Part shown: positions 33,220 through 42,134 of the stretch, piece after piece
How the letters are laid out: each line of letters opens with the position of its first letter
Numbering within the stretch: position 1 is the stretch's first letter
Assembly (NCBI GenBank): GCA_001803235.1
Contig: MHBL01000037.1
Location: 1 to 64,000 of the forward strand
Direction: 5' to 3'
Source: Lentisphaerae bacterium RIFOXYA12_64_32
GTDB taxonomy: Bacteria > Verrucomicrobiota > Lentisphaeria > Oligosphaerales > YB12-FULL-65-16
DNA: 64,000 bases
Notes under the pieces: model-generated
Seen by the model: only the letters and a program-made list of their open reading frames with translations
What the model was told of the DNA's origin: nothing
The model's database searches: none
Made by a program: the position numbers and the translations under genes

Positions 33220-33436
33220 AGGGGCCAAAACTTGTCACGTCAACACCACGTTTGCCGTCAAGGTTTGCGATCGTCAGCGGGGCAGAACGACGGTTGACGG
33301 GGTGCACCAATAACATGACCTGTTCCGCGGTCGAGCGCAACCTCGGTCGTTGCGGTAGTTGCTTTTCGTCGGCTGGGGGGCTATTTTTCGGCTTGGAGTT
33401 CAGGAGGCGGTCAACGTAAATTTACGGGGAGACATC

Positions 33437-33952
33437 ATGCGAAGCGGCAGTTGGGTGCGCGTGTTGGCAATGGGTTCTTTGGCTCTGGTGGTGGCGGGGT
33501 GTTCGCGTGTGCCGCGCGAGCAACGGGCGGTACAGGAAGTGTTGGCCGCCGCAGGGTTGGCACCGTTGCCCGCTTCGGCGAAGGATATCCAGACCTATGG
33601 CTGGACCGGTTTGCTGCAGGGCGAAGCATACGTCATGTTCCGTGCCACGCAGCCGGACATCGCGAAATTCGTCGCCACGTCGCCCTGCCTGCTGGGTGTG
33701 CAGCCGAAGACCTACGGCCAGGACCATCAGCGGCTTCCGCTTCCCGAGGACTTCTTCAAGAACACGGACAAGTACACACAGTCGGGGAATGAGTTCAACG
33801 AGCGCATCAATCCTCACGTGCAGTGGTACCCGTTCAAGATCGATTTCCCTGCTACGCGCTACGAGATCTACCCGTCAGGGGGCCAGGACTGGGGCGAGCT
33901 GATTGTTGACGAGGGGAGCGGCACGGTCTACGTGCAGGTGGTTTGGAACTGA
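33437..33952 (+). CDS. Hypothetical lipoprotein
   Basis: A 171-aa protein with a lipoprotein signal: LAMGSLALVVAGC, lipid Cys at residue 22. The mature part (REQRAVQEVLAAAG, YVMFRATQPDIAKFVA, YPFKIDFPATRYEIYP) shows no family I recognise. GGGGAG lies 6 nt before the ATG at 33437. It is the only plus-strand gene between 26.3 and 44.4 kb and converges with the next gene. A GTCGGAC..GTCCGAC hairpin at about 33973-33999 could terminate it. Confidence 0.72.
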   Translation: MRSGSWVRVLAMGSLALVVAGCSRVPREQRAVQEVLAAAGLAPLPASAKDIQTYGWTGLLQGEAYVMFRATQPDIAKFVATSPCLLGVQPKTYGQDHQRLPLPEDFFKNTDKYTQSGNEFNERINPHVQWYPFKIDFPATRYEIYPSGGQDWGELIVDEGSGTVYVQVVWN

Positions 33953-34194
33953 ATGTCGCCGGGCACGGCAGAGCGGTCGGACACGAGACCGGTCCGACAT
34001 GCCTGACGAGTCCACAATTGACCACGGCGCGACATGAACTCCCACACGTGCCCCGGGGAAGGGCTCGCGAAGGTGGCGCGCGCCCGAGGCAAGTCTCCGG
34101 TCTGCCGTTGGCATCAACTTGCGCGTGACTCGAGTTCAGTGCGGTGATTTCTGGAGTCACCCCGGTTGCGGGCGTGTTCACCGTTGTGGCAAGA

Positions 34195-34821
34195 TCAGAA
34201 GAGGATCTTTCCCTCTTTCCGCAGGAACTTGATGACGTCTTCCACGGGGACGCCGTCTTCGCCCGTGAAGAGTTTTCCGTCCTGGATGATGGGGTACTGA
34301 TGTTTTGCCGCGGTGTCCCGTTCCGGTCGTGCGTCGCCAGCCTTGTCCGTATCCCGGCCCCTGTCCGTCTTGGTTCCGCCCGTGCTTGAGTCGTCGCCAG
34401 ATCCGCTCTTGGGGAGCACGACGAAGAAGTCCCGCTTGTCGTTCTCGCGGAACTCCTTGAGTATTCCCTCCATCTTGCGGGCGTTCGTCAGGTTCAGGAA
34501 GTTGAAACTTGTTCCGTACTTCTTGAGAACCTTCTCGACGTCTTCATCCGGGATGAGGATGGCGATCATCTCTCCGTACTTGCCCTCGTAAGCAGTGTGG
34601 GCCACGAACGCCTTGTAGCCCTTGGGGAGTTTATCCGGGTTGAGACCCGGAATGGGATTCAGGCTGAGCACGTAGAGTTTCACCTCCTTATCGAGGAACT
34701 CCTCGGCGTGGATTCGGTAGTAGGACGCCGTGTATTTCAGGACCGTGCCTCCGGCGCAGAAATTGGCGGCAGTCAGGAGTAGTGCAAAGGCGTACCGTGT
34801 CGCGACCAAGGGGGTCCGCAT
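34195..34821 (-). CDS. Hypothetical exported protein
   Basis: A 208-aa protein with an N-terminal signal (MRTPLVATRYAFALLLTAANF, cleavage near CAGG). The body is mixed alpha/beta (KYTASYYRIHAEEFLDKEVK, GEMIAILIPDEDVEKVLKKY, MEGILKEFRENDKRDFFVVL), then a polar Ser/Asp/Thr linker and a short C-terminal QYPIIQDGKLFTGEDGV hairpin. No family recognised. GGAGG lies 7 nt before the ATG at 34821; a longer frame to 34878 has no ribosome site. Its expression probably stands apart from the lactonase operon downstream. Confidence 0.68.
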   Translation of the reverse strand: MRTPLVATRYAFALLLTAANFCAGGTVLKYTASYYRIHAEEFLDKEVKLYVLSLNPIPGLNPDKLPKGYKAFVAHTAYEGKYGEMIAILIPDEDVEKVLKKYGTSFNFLNLTNARKMEGILKEFRENDKRDFFVVLPKSGSGDDSSTGGTKTDRGRDTDKAGDARPERDTAAKHQYPIIQDGKLFTGEDGVPVEDVIKFLRKEGKILF

Positions 34822-35082
34822 TTCAGGCCTCCATGCTGTCCGAAGCGTTACGATGGCGTATGAGAATATACCGGCCAATCCTTCAAAAGGTTACAAGGCA
34901 CCGACGGCACTCGTACTTGGGCGTGGGGGACACAGGATGCCGCGCAACATGGGCCCGAGGCCCATGGGAGAATGCGTGAGGGCTTGTAGTCGCCAGCCCC
35001 ACGCCAGTCCGCGGGGGCGCGGGCATTCCCGAAAACCGCGTTCCTGGGGTCGGCGTTGGCCTTGAGTTGGGTCCTATCCGGG

Positions 35083-36012
35083 TCACACCCTGATGCGCGA
35101 GAGGAACTCTGGTCGGCCGCGAACCCCGACGTTGAGGTGGAAGAGGGCCCCGGCCTGCGGGCCGTCCGTGTCGCGAATGTGGCCACCGGCGGTCGTGACG
35201 TATATGTCGGTCAGGTTATCTCCGCCGAACGTCAGGCTGGAAACCTTGCGGACGGGGAAGGGGATGCAGGCGACGAGTTTTCCGGTCGGGTTGTAGCGAA
35301 CCAGGCAGTTCCCGTCCCAGCGTGCGGACCAGACGCAGCCGTCGGCGTCGACCGTCAGTCCATCGGGCTTGCCGTCCGGTTCCGGGATTGTGGCGAACAC
35401 GCGGCGGTTGGTGATCGCGCCGCTGGTCCGGTCGTAGTTGAAGATGTGGATTTCCTGGGTGCGGGTGTCGGTGTAATACAGCGTCTTCAGGTCGGGGGAG
35501 AACCCCAGTCCGTTCGACGTCCCGACGCCGTCCAGCACGACGGAGATCGTGCCGTCGGGATCGAGGCGATAGAGGCGGCCGAGACGGTGGGGCGGAGACA
35601 TGGTGCCACAGAACACACGGCCCTCCGGGTCGGCGATGACATCGTTGAAGCGGTTTTCCTGTTCGTCCGGCAGTGCCTCGATGACCGTACGCATTCGGCC
35701 TTCATGCCAGAGACAGACGGCGCCTTTGGCCATGAACAGCAGCAGTTGGCCGTCCTCCTGGATGGTGAATCCGCCGACCGGAGTGCCGATCTCGAATCTT
35801 TCGCTGCGGCGCGACATCGGGGCGTAGCGGAAGAGCAGGCCATTGGGGATGTCCACCCAGTAGAGGCGTTTCTCCAAGGGATGCCAGAACGGGTTTTCGC
35901 CAGTGCGGCAAGGGATATCGGCGACCGCTTCTGGTTCGACGTTGAAGCCCAGCGCGGGTGGTGGGCGTGGCGGCGCGTCAGCGGGTTTTGGGGCAGGTCC
36001 CGGGTTCGTCAC
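35083..36012 (-). CDS. SMP-30/gluconolactonase family protein
   Basis: A 309-aa six-bladed beta-propeller lactonase. Family motifs: ADIPCRTGENPFWHPLEKRLYWVDI (metal-binding Glu in GENPFW), ENRFNDVIADPEGRVFCGTM (Asn and Asp region), SNGLGFSPDLKTLYYTDT and DGLTVDADGCVWSARW (metal Asp). Such enzymes hydrolyse sugar lactones after oxidation. The GTG at 36012 has AGGAG 9 nt upstream; ATG-less extensions beyond it read poorly. It is the last gene of a minus-strand unit after two ABC transporter genes (85-nt gap), so the importer probably brings in the lactone's parent sugar or a uronate. Confidence 0.87.
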   Translation of the reverse strand: MTNPGPAPKPADAPPRPPPALGFNVEPEAVADIPCRTGENPFWHPLEKRLYWVDIPNGLLFRYAPMSRRSERFEIGTPVGGFTIQEDGQLLLFMAKGAVCLWHEGRMRTVIEALPDEQENRFNDVIADPEGRVFCGTMSPPHRLGRLYRLDPDGTISVVLDGVGTSNGLGFSPDLKTLYYTDTRTQEIHIFNYDRTSGAITNRRVFATIPEPDGKPDGLTVDADGCVWSARWDGNCLVRYNPTGKLVACIPFPVRKVSSLTFGGDNLTDIYVTTAGGHIRDTDGPQAGALFHLNVGVRGRPEFLSRIRV

Positions 36013-36096
36013 GGAGCCACTCTCCTGGTGTTGACAAGCATGGTGTCCGGGAATGACAACGTCAACGTTCGCCGAGCCCAATGCCAGCGGACGTGG

Positions 36097-38013
36097 TCAT
36101 TTTTCGACGGGCACCACGATCCCGCGCATGATAACGTTCTGGCACAGAACGAAGATGATGAACGTCGGCACGGATGCGACCAGCAGTGAGGCGAATACGA
36201 CACCTTCGCAACTGCGTTGCTGCAACTGGTACAGCCAGGGCATCAGTGTCCACATCTTTTCGTCCTGGCAGATGAGCAAGGCCATCATGAAGTTGGAGTA
36301 AGCACTGGTGAAGGCGCCCAGGGCGATCACGGCCAGGATGGGCGTACTCAGGCTCATGGTGATCTGCCAGAAAATCCGGAACTCGCCCGCTCCGTCGAGT
36401 GACGCGCTCTCATACAGATCCTGCGGCAGGCTGTCAAAGAAACCTTTGAGCAGGAAGATGTTGTATCCATTGGCCAAACCTGGGAGAACCAGGGCCCAGA
36501 AGGTGTTGAGCAGGTGGAATTCGCGCAGCATGAGGAACACGGGGATCTGTGTGACCATGGGCGGGAACGACATGGTCAGCATCAGGAACAAGAGGATTTT
36601 GTACTGCGACGGCGGCTTGTACCGGCTGAGGGCGTACGCGGCAATTGGGTTGACGATGAGCGCGGCCAAAATGGACAACAAGCAGTAGACAACGGTGTTC
36701 ACGACGGCACGGCCGTGCAGGACCACATAGTCGAACACGGTGATGAAGTTGCGGAATGTGAATTCCTTCCTGAGTTCGCCCATGCGCGGTTGGAAGTGGC
36801 GGTAATGCACATCCCGTTGCGGCGGGAAGACCGCCATAAAGTCGGAGTAGGACGTGCCGAGTGCGGCGTTGGTCGCTTCGATCGTTTGGTACTTCGACTG
36901 CAGGTAGTCGCGGAACATGAAATCCACGCTGTGAATGCGGATGCTGTCGATGGGCGCGTGGTACAGTTTCTGGGTGTCAGGGTCCTTCCACCCTTCGACG
37001 AACGAATCCCAGTCCGAGGCCATGAGGCCCTCCACGGGCGGCTCGACGAACAGGGGGACCTCGTCGAAGGAGGTGTATCGTGTCCCGTAATTGCGGTTGA
37101 CCGTCTCGATGCCGCCATACTTGGCCTTCAGGAAATCCCGATAGGGAGTGGCGGCTTGGGGTTCGAGCCGCACCCAGAACAGGTTAAGAATGGTGCGGGT
37201 GAAGAACTCCCAGTCGCTGCGCTCGGCGTCGGAATGGCTGGATTCGGCCGGGTACTGCCGGCCGAAGTGGACCTCATTCCATGAGGTGAAGTGCGTCCCG
37301 TGCGTCTGATTGTAGGTTTCGATGTCCCTGCCGTACTTGGATTGCAGGAAGATGGTTCGGAAGTAACCTTCGGCGCTGAAGTAGTACCGTGCGCCTGTGG
37401 GTTTCGTGGCCTTGAACTCGCGAAATGCCTGGTCAAGGGGCCGCAGGTTCGGCTTGTTGCGGCGCAGGAGGTACACCTCAGGGACAAAGTAGAACACGTT
37501 CCAACTGACAAACTCGGCGCCCATCTCGACGTTGCAGCGGTTGATGTCGCCCTGGAAGCGCCGCGCCAGCTGGCCTTTGAACTCGCGGAGATGGTGGGGA
37601 AGGACGCCCCGCGACACCATGGTCGCGGTCTCGCCGATCATGTAGGTGTAGGACGGAAGGTTTGCGTCCCTGACGAAGGTCTCCCATGCGTCGACCAGCT
37701 TGTCGTTCACGGCCGACGGTTCGGTGATGCTTTGGAACGAGGCGGTGTCGAGGCCGTAGGTGAATTTCATGGTCTCGAAGGACTCGTTGAACAGCGCTTC
37801 GGTGTACTTACGGTAAAGCGCTTCGTCGTCGACCAGGTACTTGGGGACCACGCGCAGGTCGGGGAAGTCAACGCCGCTCTTGGTGGTGCCGGCCACCATG
37901 AGCAGGAACGGGTGTACCATGGTGATCGCGCCCAACCCCAGCCCGACGTAGAGCGTGAAGATGAGCGCCCGCACTTTGACCGAGCGGCGTCCGATGGTGG
38001 AGAGGATGGCCAT
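36097..38013 (-). CDS. ABC sugar permease (MalG type) with ~380-residue extracytoplasmic insert
   Basis: A 638-aa protein, more than twice the usual ~280 aa. TM1 is ~15-40 (ALIFTLYVGLGLGAITMVHP). An insert spans ~44-425, then the usual core from ~430: VVNTVVYCLLSILAALIV, ALSRYKPPSQYKILLFL, the EAA loop YESASLDGAGEFRIFWQI (~534-551) and a final helix. In MalG topology the insert faces outside. It holds four repeats of a ~35-residue motif (143-179, 219-253, 291-325, 367-401) of type FLxxKYGxIExxNxxxGTxYTSFDEV, for example FLKAKYGGIETVNRNYGTRY at 294-313. The motif resembles the Y-G-T-x-E-x-L-N-x-A-W-G-T segment of GH42 enzymes. It probably binds substrate. Partner: the fused protein upstream (67-nt gap). 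Confidence 0.85.
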   Translation of the reverse strand: MAILSTIGRRSVKVRALIFTLYVGLGLGAITMVHPFLLMVAGTTKSGVDFPDLRVVPKYLVDDEALYRKYTEALFNESFETMKFTYGLDTASFQSITEPSAVNDKLVDAWETFVRDANLPSYTYMIGETATMVSRGVLPHHLREFKGQLARRFQGDINRCNVEMGAEFVSWNVFYFVPEVYLLRRNKPNLRPLDQAFREFKATKPTGARYYFSAEGYFRTIFLQSKYGRDIETYNQTHGTHFTSWNEVHFGRQYPAESSHSDAERSDWEFFTRTILNLFWVRLEPQAATPYRDFLKAKYGGIETVNRNYGTRYTSFDEVPLFVEPPVEGLMASDWDSFVEGWKDPDTQKLYHAPIDSIRIHSVDFMFRDYLQSKYQTIEATNAALGTSYSDFMAVFPPQRDVHYRHFQPRMGELRKEFTFRNFITVFDYVVLHGRAVVNTVVYCLLSILAALIVNPIAAYALSRYKPPSQYKILLFLMLTMSFPPMVTQIPVFLMLREFHLLNTFWALVLPGLANGYNIFLLKGFFDSLPQDLYESASLDGAGEFRIFWQITMSLSTPILAVIALGAFTSAYSNFMMALLICQDEKMWTLMPWLYQLQQRSCEGVVFASLLVASVPTFIIFVLCQNVIMRGIVVPVEK

Positions 38014-38080
38014 TTCCGCGTATCCCGTTTTCCCCGGGTTGCCGAACCATGGGCACCCCGGGCGTCTGCCTGACTTTCGG

Positions 38081-40837
38081 CTACTTCGTGGTCTGACCGG
38101 TGGTCCGGAACTCCAGGCGCGAGAGCATTCGCAACTGGTGCACCGTGAATCCGATCAGCATGAAACCCAGCATCCATGCCATGGCGGTTGCCGGGCCGAA
38201 CTTCAAGAAGGTGAAGGCTTTGTACCAAATATGGAGGCCGACCACTTCGGTCTTGGCGCCACCGCCGGTCAGGACCAGGATATTCTGCGTGCCTGAGTAC
38301 CAGGAGCCGATGAAGACACCGATGAAGTTGATCATGATCAGCGCCTTCAGTGTCGGGAACACGACAAAGAGGATTTTGTCGATGAAACTGGCGCCGTCGA
38401 TGTCGGCCGCTTCGTAGAACTCGTCCGGAATGCCTTTCAGCGCCGCCAGGTAGATCAGGCAGCCCGGGCCGACGCCGGCCCAGACCATGGGAAGGACGCA
38501 TGAGAACATGGCAGTTTTGGAGTCACTGAGCCAGCGGTACGGTTCCGGGGTGGTGGCGAACAGGCGCCCGGCGAACTTCAGTGCGGTGGTGCCCAGGCTC
38601 TCGCCGGGCGGGAACAGGATGTTCCCGGCCAGGCTCACACACGTCATCAGGAGCATGACACCGGCCACGACAAAAACCCAGCCGGCGGGATATTTCTCGT
38701 GGATCCATAGTCGCCGGGTGAACGCCAGGCAACACAACAGCAGGGCGATTCCCATGCCGACGAAGCCCCACGCGGGGATGTTCATGATCAGGGCGTTCAA
38801 GGCGCCCTGTTCACTCGGTTGATAGAACTGCTTCCACAGGATGACGGTCACCAGTCCCGCGATGACCGCGGGCAGGTAGTAGATGATCCGGAACATGAGT
38901 TTCCCGTGTGGCACCTCTTGGAGGGCCACGGCCAGGATGACGGGCGGCAGGAAGGTCAGCCCGACGACGAGGAAACTGTAGTAGAGCGCGTACCAGACCG
39001 ATTTCCACCAGAAACCGTCGAACAGCAGGTCGCCGAAATTGTCCACGCCGACCCAGGTCGACTTGCCGATCAAGCGGTAGTCGTAGAAGGCCATAACCGA
39101 GCCGCGGATGACGGGCACGTAGCTCCACAGGAAGACCGTCAGTACGGCGGGAATAAGCAGGACGTAGGCCCACATGTAGCGCCGGAAACTCCAGGCTCCC
39201 TTCCGGTCCCCGATTGTAGAGGACGGGGGCGTGAATGCTTTGATGATGCCCTTGTAGCTGAGTGAGAACGCGAAGACGATCCCCAGCAGAGCGACGATGG
39301 CGGCCACGCGCCGCATGAGGCGCTCTCTTGGCGTGATGATGCCGATCATCTCCTCGTTGGCGCGGGCACAGGCTTTCTTCAGGAGTCCGTGCAGGACGTT
39401 CAGGCGTTGGTCGGGGTCCTCGGGCAGCTTGTCGTTGACCGCCAGGTTCTCCGCTTCGGCGATCGGGAAGGTCATCAGGTCGTAGGCAAGATTGCTGTTC
39501 CGGCCGTAGGGCTCGGGGCGTCCGGTCTCGATGGCAATATCGAACGTTTCCGACCATCCTTTGGGTGCCAGGCGCTCGATTTCGGGATAGCCGAACACGC
39601 GCAGGTACTTCGGGTTGACGAAGCGGCCGAGCCCGCCTTCGACCATGACCTTGGTCTTGACCTTGGTCGCTTCTTCACAGTCGTAAAACCGCATGTACTC
39701 CCAGGCCGCGTCGCGGACGACCGGGTCCTTGACTTGGGAAAACATGCCCATCATGCGGCTGTTCAATTCCCCGCCGCGCTTGCCGGTCGGTCCGAGCGGG
39801 ACCGGGACCATGCCGGTCTGTTCCGGGTCGATGGTGGCAAAGACTTTCTCGTCGATGTAGCTGTACAGCATGCCGACCTCGCCGCGGGCCCACTTGGCGT
39901 AGGTCTCGCTGGCATCCTTGGTCGAGTAGCCGCGCCGCACCTTGCCCTCGGCGTCCACCCACCTTTCGGCCCCCAGGCGCGTGTAGTAGTCCAAGGCGAC
40001 GGCAGCTTCGCGGCTGTCGAAAACGCAGCGCCACTGGTCCGTATCTTCGTTGTAATCCATGACATCTCCGCCGGCGGTCCAAAGGAAGGCGCACCAGTAC
40101 CACGACTCGTGTTTGCCGCGCGAGAGCAGGATGCCGTAAGTTTCCTTCTTCGGGTCGGTGATCTTCTTGCAGGCATCGAGCATTTTTTCCCATGTCCAGT
40201 TGATGTCCGGGTAGGGGATGTTCTTGGCGTCGAACAGGTCTCTGCGGAAGAGCAGCACCTTGCCCAGGGCGCCGCCGTAGGGGAAGGCCCAGACATGTTT
40301 TTCGCCGTCGGGGCCCTTGCGCTTGATGACCGGCCAAATTTTCTTGTTGACGCGAAAATCCAGTTCCTCCTCGGTCATGCTCTCGATGTACTCGTCCAGC
40401 GGCGCCACGAAGCGGTTCTGGATGTAGTTGTCAGACTTGCGGAAGTTGATGTAGAGAATGTCCGGCGCCGTGCCGCCGGCAATCGCCAACAAGTCGCTTT
40501 CGACACCCTCAACGGTGATGCCCGTGGCCTTGTGCAGCTCGATCTCGACGTTATCCCAGTTGTGGCGGCCGTACTTGTCGGGGGTGGCCTTGTACTTGTC
40601 ACGGTACCGCTGCGCGAAGATGTCTGGGAAACGTTGGCGGAAGAGTTTCACGGCTTCCACGTCGGCGCGGTTGTTCGTATTCGGATTACTGGGGTCGGGG
40701 AGGATCCAGCCTTCCATGGTTACGTGGATGACCGTCTTGCCGTCGCGGTCCTCGACCCAGCCGGCGTGACCGGGCAGGCAGAGGACGGCGGCGGCGATTC
40801 CCAGAAGCAAAACGAGAGCAGGAAGCAGACGTCTCAT
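38081..40837 (-). CDS. ABC transporter fusion: solute-binding protein joined to MalF-type permease
   Basis: A 918-aa fusion. Residues 1-25 are a signal or anchor (LLPALVLLLGIAAAVLCLP). About 30-500 is a family 1 solute-binding protein (WDNVEIELHKATGITVEG, IAGGTAPDILYINFRKSDN, VWAFPYGGALGKVLLFRRDL, YGILLSRGKHESWYWCAF). A membrane helix at ~510-530 (VAAIVALLGIVFAFSLSY) leads to a permease domain with YVLLIPAVLTVFLWSYVP, ILAVALQEVPHGKLMFRIIY and an EAA-like loop EFYEAADIDGASFIDKIL. Fusing capture and permease in one chain keeps the binding protein tethered. No ATPase gene lies nearby, so a shared MsmK-type ATPase is likely. AAGGA lies 10 nt before the ATG at 40837. Cargo is probably a disaccharide or oligosaccharide. 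Confidence 0.85.
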   Translation of the reverse strand: MRRLLPALVLLLGIAAAVLCLPGHAGWVEDRDGKTVIHVTMEGWILPDPSNPNTNNRADVEAVKLFRQRFPDIFAQRYRDKYKATPDKYGRHNWDNVEIELHKATGITVEGVESDLLAIAGGTAPDILYINFRKSDNYIQNRFVAPLDEYIESMTEEELDFRVNKKIWPVIKRKGPDGEKHVWAFPYGGALGKVLLFRRDLFDAKNIPYPDINWTWEKMLDACKKITDPKKETYGILLSRGKHESWYWCAFLWTAGGDVMDYNEDTDQWRCVFDSREAAVALDYYTRLGAERWVDAEGKVRRGYSTKDASETYAKWARGEVGMLYSYIDEKVFATIDPEQTGMVPVPLGPTGKRGGELNSRMMGMFSQVKDPVVRDAAWEYMRFYDCEEATKVKTKVMVEGGLGRFVNPKYLRVFGYPEIERLAPKGWSETFDIAIETGRPEPYGRNSNLAYDLMTFPIAEAENLAVNDKLPEDPDQRLNVLHGLLKKACARANEEMIGIITPRERLMRRVAAIVALLGIVFAFSLSYKGIIKAFTPPSSTIGDRKGAWSFRRYMWAYVLLIPAVLTVFLWSYVPVIRGSVMAFYDYRLIGKSTWVGVDNFGDLLFDGFWWKSVWYALYYSFLVVGLTFLPPVILAVALQEVPHGKLMFRIIYYLPAVIAGLVTVILWKQFYQPSEQGALNALIMNIPAWGFVGMGIALLLCCLAFTRRLWIHEKYPAGWVFVVAGVMLLMTCVSLAGNILFPPGESLGTTALKFAGRLFATTPEPYRWLSDSKTAMFSCVLPMVWAGVGPGCLIYLAALKGIPDEFYEAADIDGASFIDKILFVVFPTLKALIMINFIGVFIGSWYSGTQNILVLTGGGAKTEVVGLHIWYKAFTFLKFGPATAMAWMLGFMLIGFTVHQLRMLSRLEFRTTGQTTK

Positions 40838-41045
40838 GGCAATCTTTCCTTCGCTGGCGTAATAACGGCCCACACTGTATCACGCCGAAGGGGTGCTGTC
40901 ACGCGGACTTGCGCGGGCGCGAGTCAATGCGGCCATGCTTCGTCGGTGCCGGCACGCCGACCGGCGGGCGGCCCGGCGCCAGAATCGGGCTCTGGGACTT
41001 CGCCGTGGCGAGTGGAGGCCTGCAGCCGGAAGCGCGCGACTCGCC

Positions 41046-41912
41046 TCACCCCGCCCCCTGGCGCGCGTGCCACAGGTCTTCGAACCGGGCGAACCCGATA
41101 CCCTGGCGCGCGATGTAGTCGAACAACAGTTCCAGCATTTGCGTCTGCGGATCGAAACGGTCGAGCGACCACGGGTGCCAGATCAGGGTGACATACTCAA
41201 CCTTGTCCGCGACGGCGCGATCGACGAAGAAGCGGTGAACGTTGAACTCCTCCTGGGGCGTTCTCACATACCCGTGGAGGAGTTCCATCTCCGGGTAGAC
41301 GGGGGGCCACAGCAGCAGCCGGCCGGGCGTGGCATTGTGCCCCTTGAGCAGGTTCTCGTGCCAGCCGTGGCCCGGGAATTCCCAGAGTTGCGGGGCGCCG
41401 TCCGCCGCGTACGTGTATGCCTGCTCGAGGGGCGCGGGCACGCTGCAGTGCGGGCCCCAGAGCCGAGAGCTGACGTAGCGGAAACCGGCGTGGGCGATCT
41501 CGGCGACGGTCCTGGGTGCGCCCTGGAAGCCGAACTCGAAACCGCAGCCGGGGCGCAGGCCAAGGCATTCGCGGCCGAAGCAGTCTTCAACCGTGGCTTT
41601 GCCGCGGAAGACCTCGTCGTGGACCTGGTCCGGGCTGACCCCGGGGCTGTTGACGTAGCCTTGGTCGCGGAGCAGTTTGTGGCTGTAGGTGTGCGAGGCG
41701 ATTTCGAAGAGTTCGGGCTCGTCGAGGAGCGAGCGATACTCGGGACCCTCCTTCTCCAGGAGGTTCCCGACGATGAAGAATGTGCCAGGCACCGCGTATT
41801 TTCGATGAACGCGAGCGATCTTCCGGCACGCCGCCAGGCAGGTCCCGGGTTGCTCGGTGTCATAGGCGGGGATGAACACCGGGCGCGTGAGGGGCTTCCT
41901 GGCGCACGACAT
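41046..41912 (-). CDS. Polysaccharide deacetylase (NodB-like) family protein
   Basis: A 288-aa protein with the NodB fold: first motif FIPAYDTEQPGTC (catalytic/metal Asp), second motif ELFEIASHTYSHKLL (the H-x3-H metal ligands as SHTYSH), and later GLRPGCGFEFGF and VEYVTLIWHPWSLDRF with the C-terminal His. No signal peptide, so it is probably cytoplasmic. GGGGGAG lies 9 nt before the ATG at 41912. It sits just downstream of tRNA-Val and its terminator on the same strand, 208 nt upstream of the ABC importer unit. It may deacetylate an imported amino sugar or a cell-wall precursor. Confidence 0.85.
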   Translation of the reverse strand: MSCARKPLTRPVFIPAYDTEQPGTCLAACRKIARVHRKYAVPGTFFIVGNLLEKEGPEYRSLLDEPELFEIASHTYSHKLLRDQGYVNSPGVSPDQVHDEVFRGKATVEDCFGRECLGLRPGCGFEFGFQGAPRTVAEIAHAGFRYVSSRLWGPHCSVPAPLEQAYTYAADGAPQLWEFPGHGWHENLLKGHNATPGRLLLWPPVYPEMELLHGYVRTPQEEFNVHRFFVDRAVADKVEYVTLIWHPWSLDRFDPQTQMLELLFDYIARQGIGFARFEDLWHARQGAG

Positions 41913-41934
41913 GTCGGGGGTCTCCCCCAAGCAA

Positions 41935-41970
41935 AACGCCCCGACATCCGGAGCGGAGTTGCGGGGCGTT
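41935..41970 (-). terminator. Intrinsic terminator after tRNA-Val
   Basis: On the minus strand a 9-bp stem AACGCCCCG/CGGGGCGTT with an 18-nt loop and a TTTTGCTT tail directly after the stem. It lies 5 nt downstream of the tRNA 3' end. Confidence 0.65.
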
Positions 41971-41975
41971 GAGGT

Positions 41976-42052
41976 TGGTGGGCGATGTAGGGCTCGAACC
42001 TACGACCTCCACCGTGTCGAGGTGGCGCTCTAGCCAACTGAGCTAATCGCCC
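41976..42052 (-). tRNA. tRNA-Val (GAC), unusual C33
   Basis: A 77-nt cloverleaf with encoded CCA: acceptor GGGCGAT/ATCGCCC, D stem GCTC/GAGC, anticodon stem CCACC/GGTGG, T arm GTAGG-TTCGAGC-CCTAC. The anticodon loop is TCGACAC, giving anticodon GAC (Val) with C at position 33 where U33 is nearly universal. No other reading of the stem gives a better fit. Confidence 0.9.
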
Positions 42053-42134
42053 GAAATCCGCGTGACAGGGGATAAGATACCCGGGGGGCAGGGCAGGTTC
42101 AAGTCATGCCGACTGCACGGGGTACAGTTTCCGT

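Noticed and set aside
39389-41191. 600-codon plus-strand frame opposite the binding-protein fusion
   Set aside because: Antisense shadow; composition is Val/Gly/Asp/Arg-rich with no family sign.
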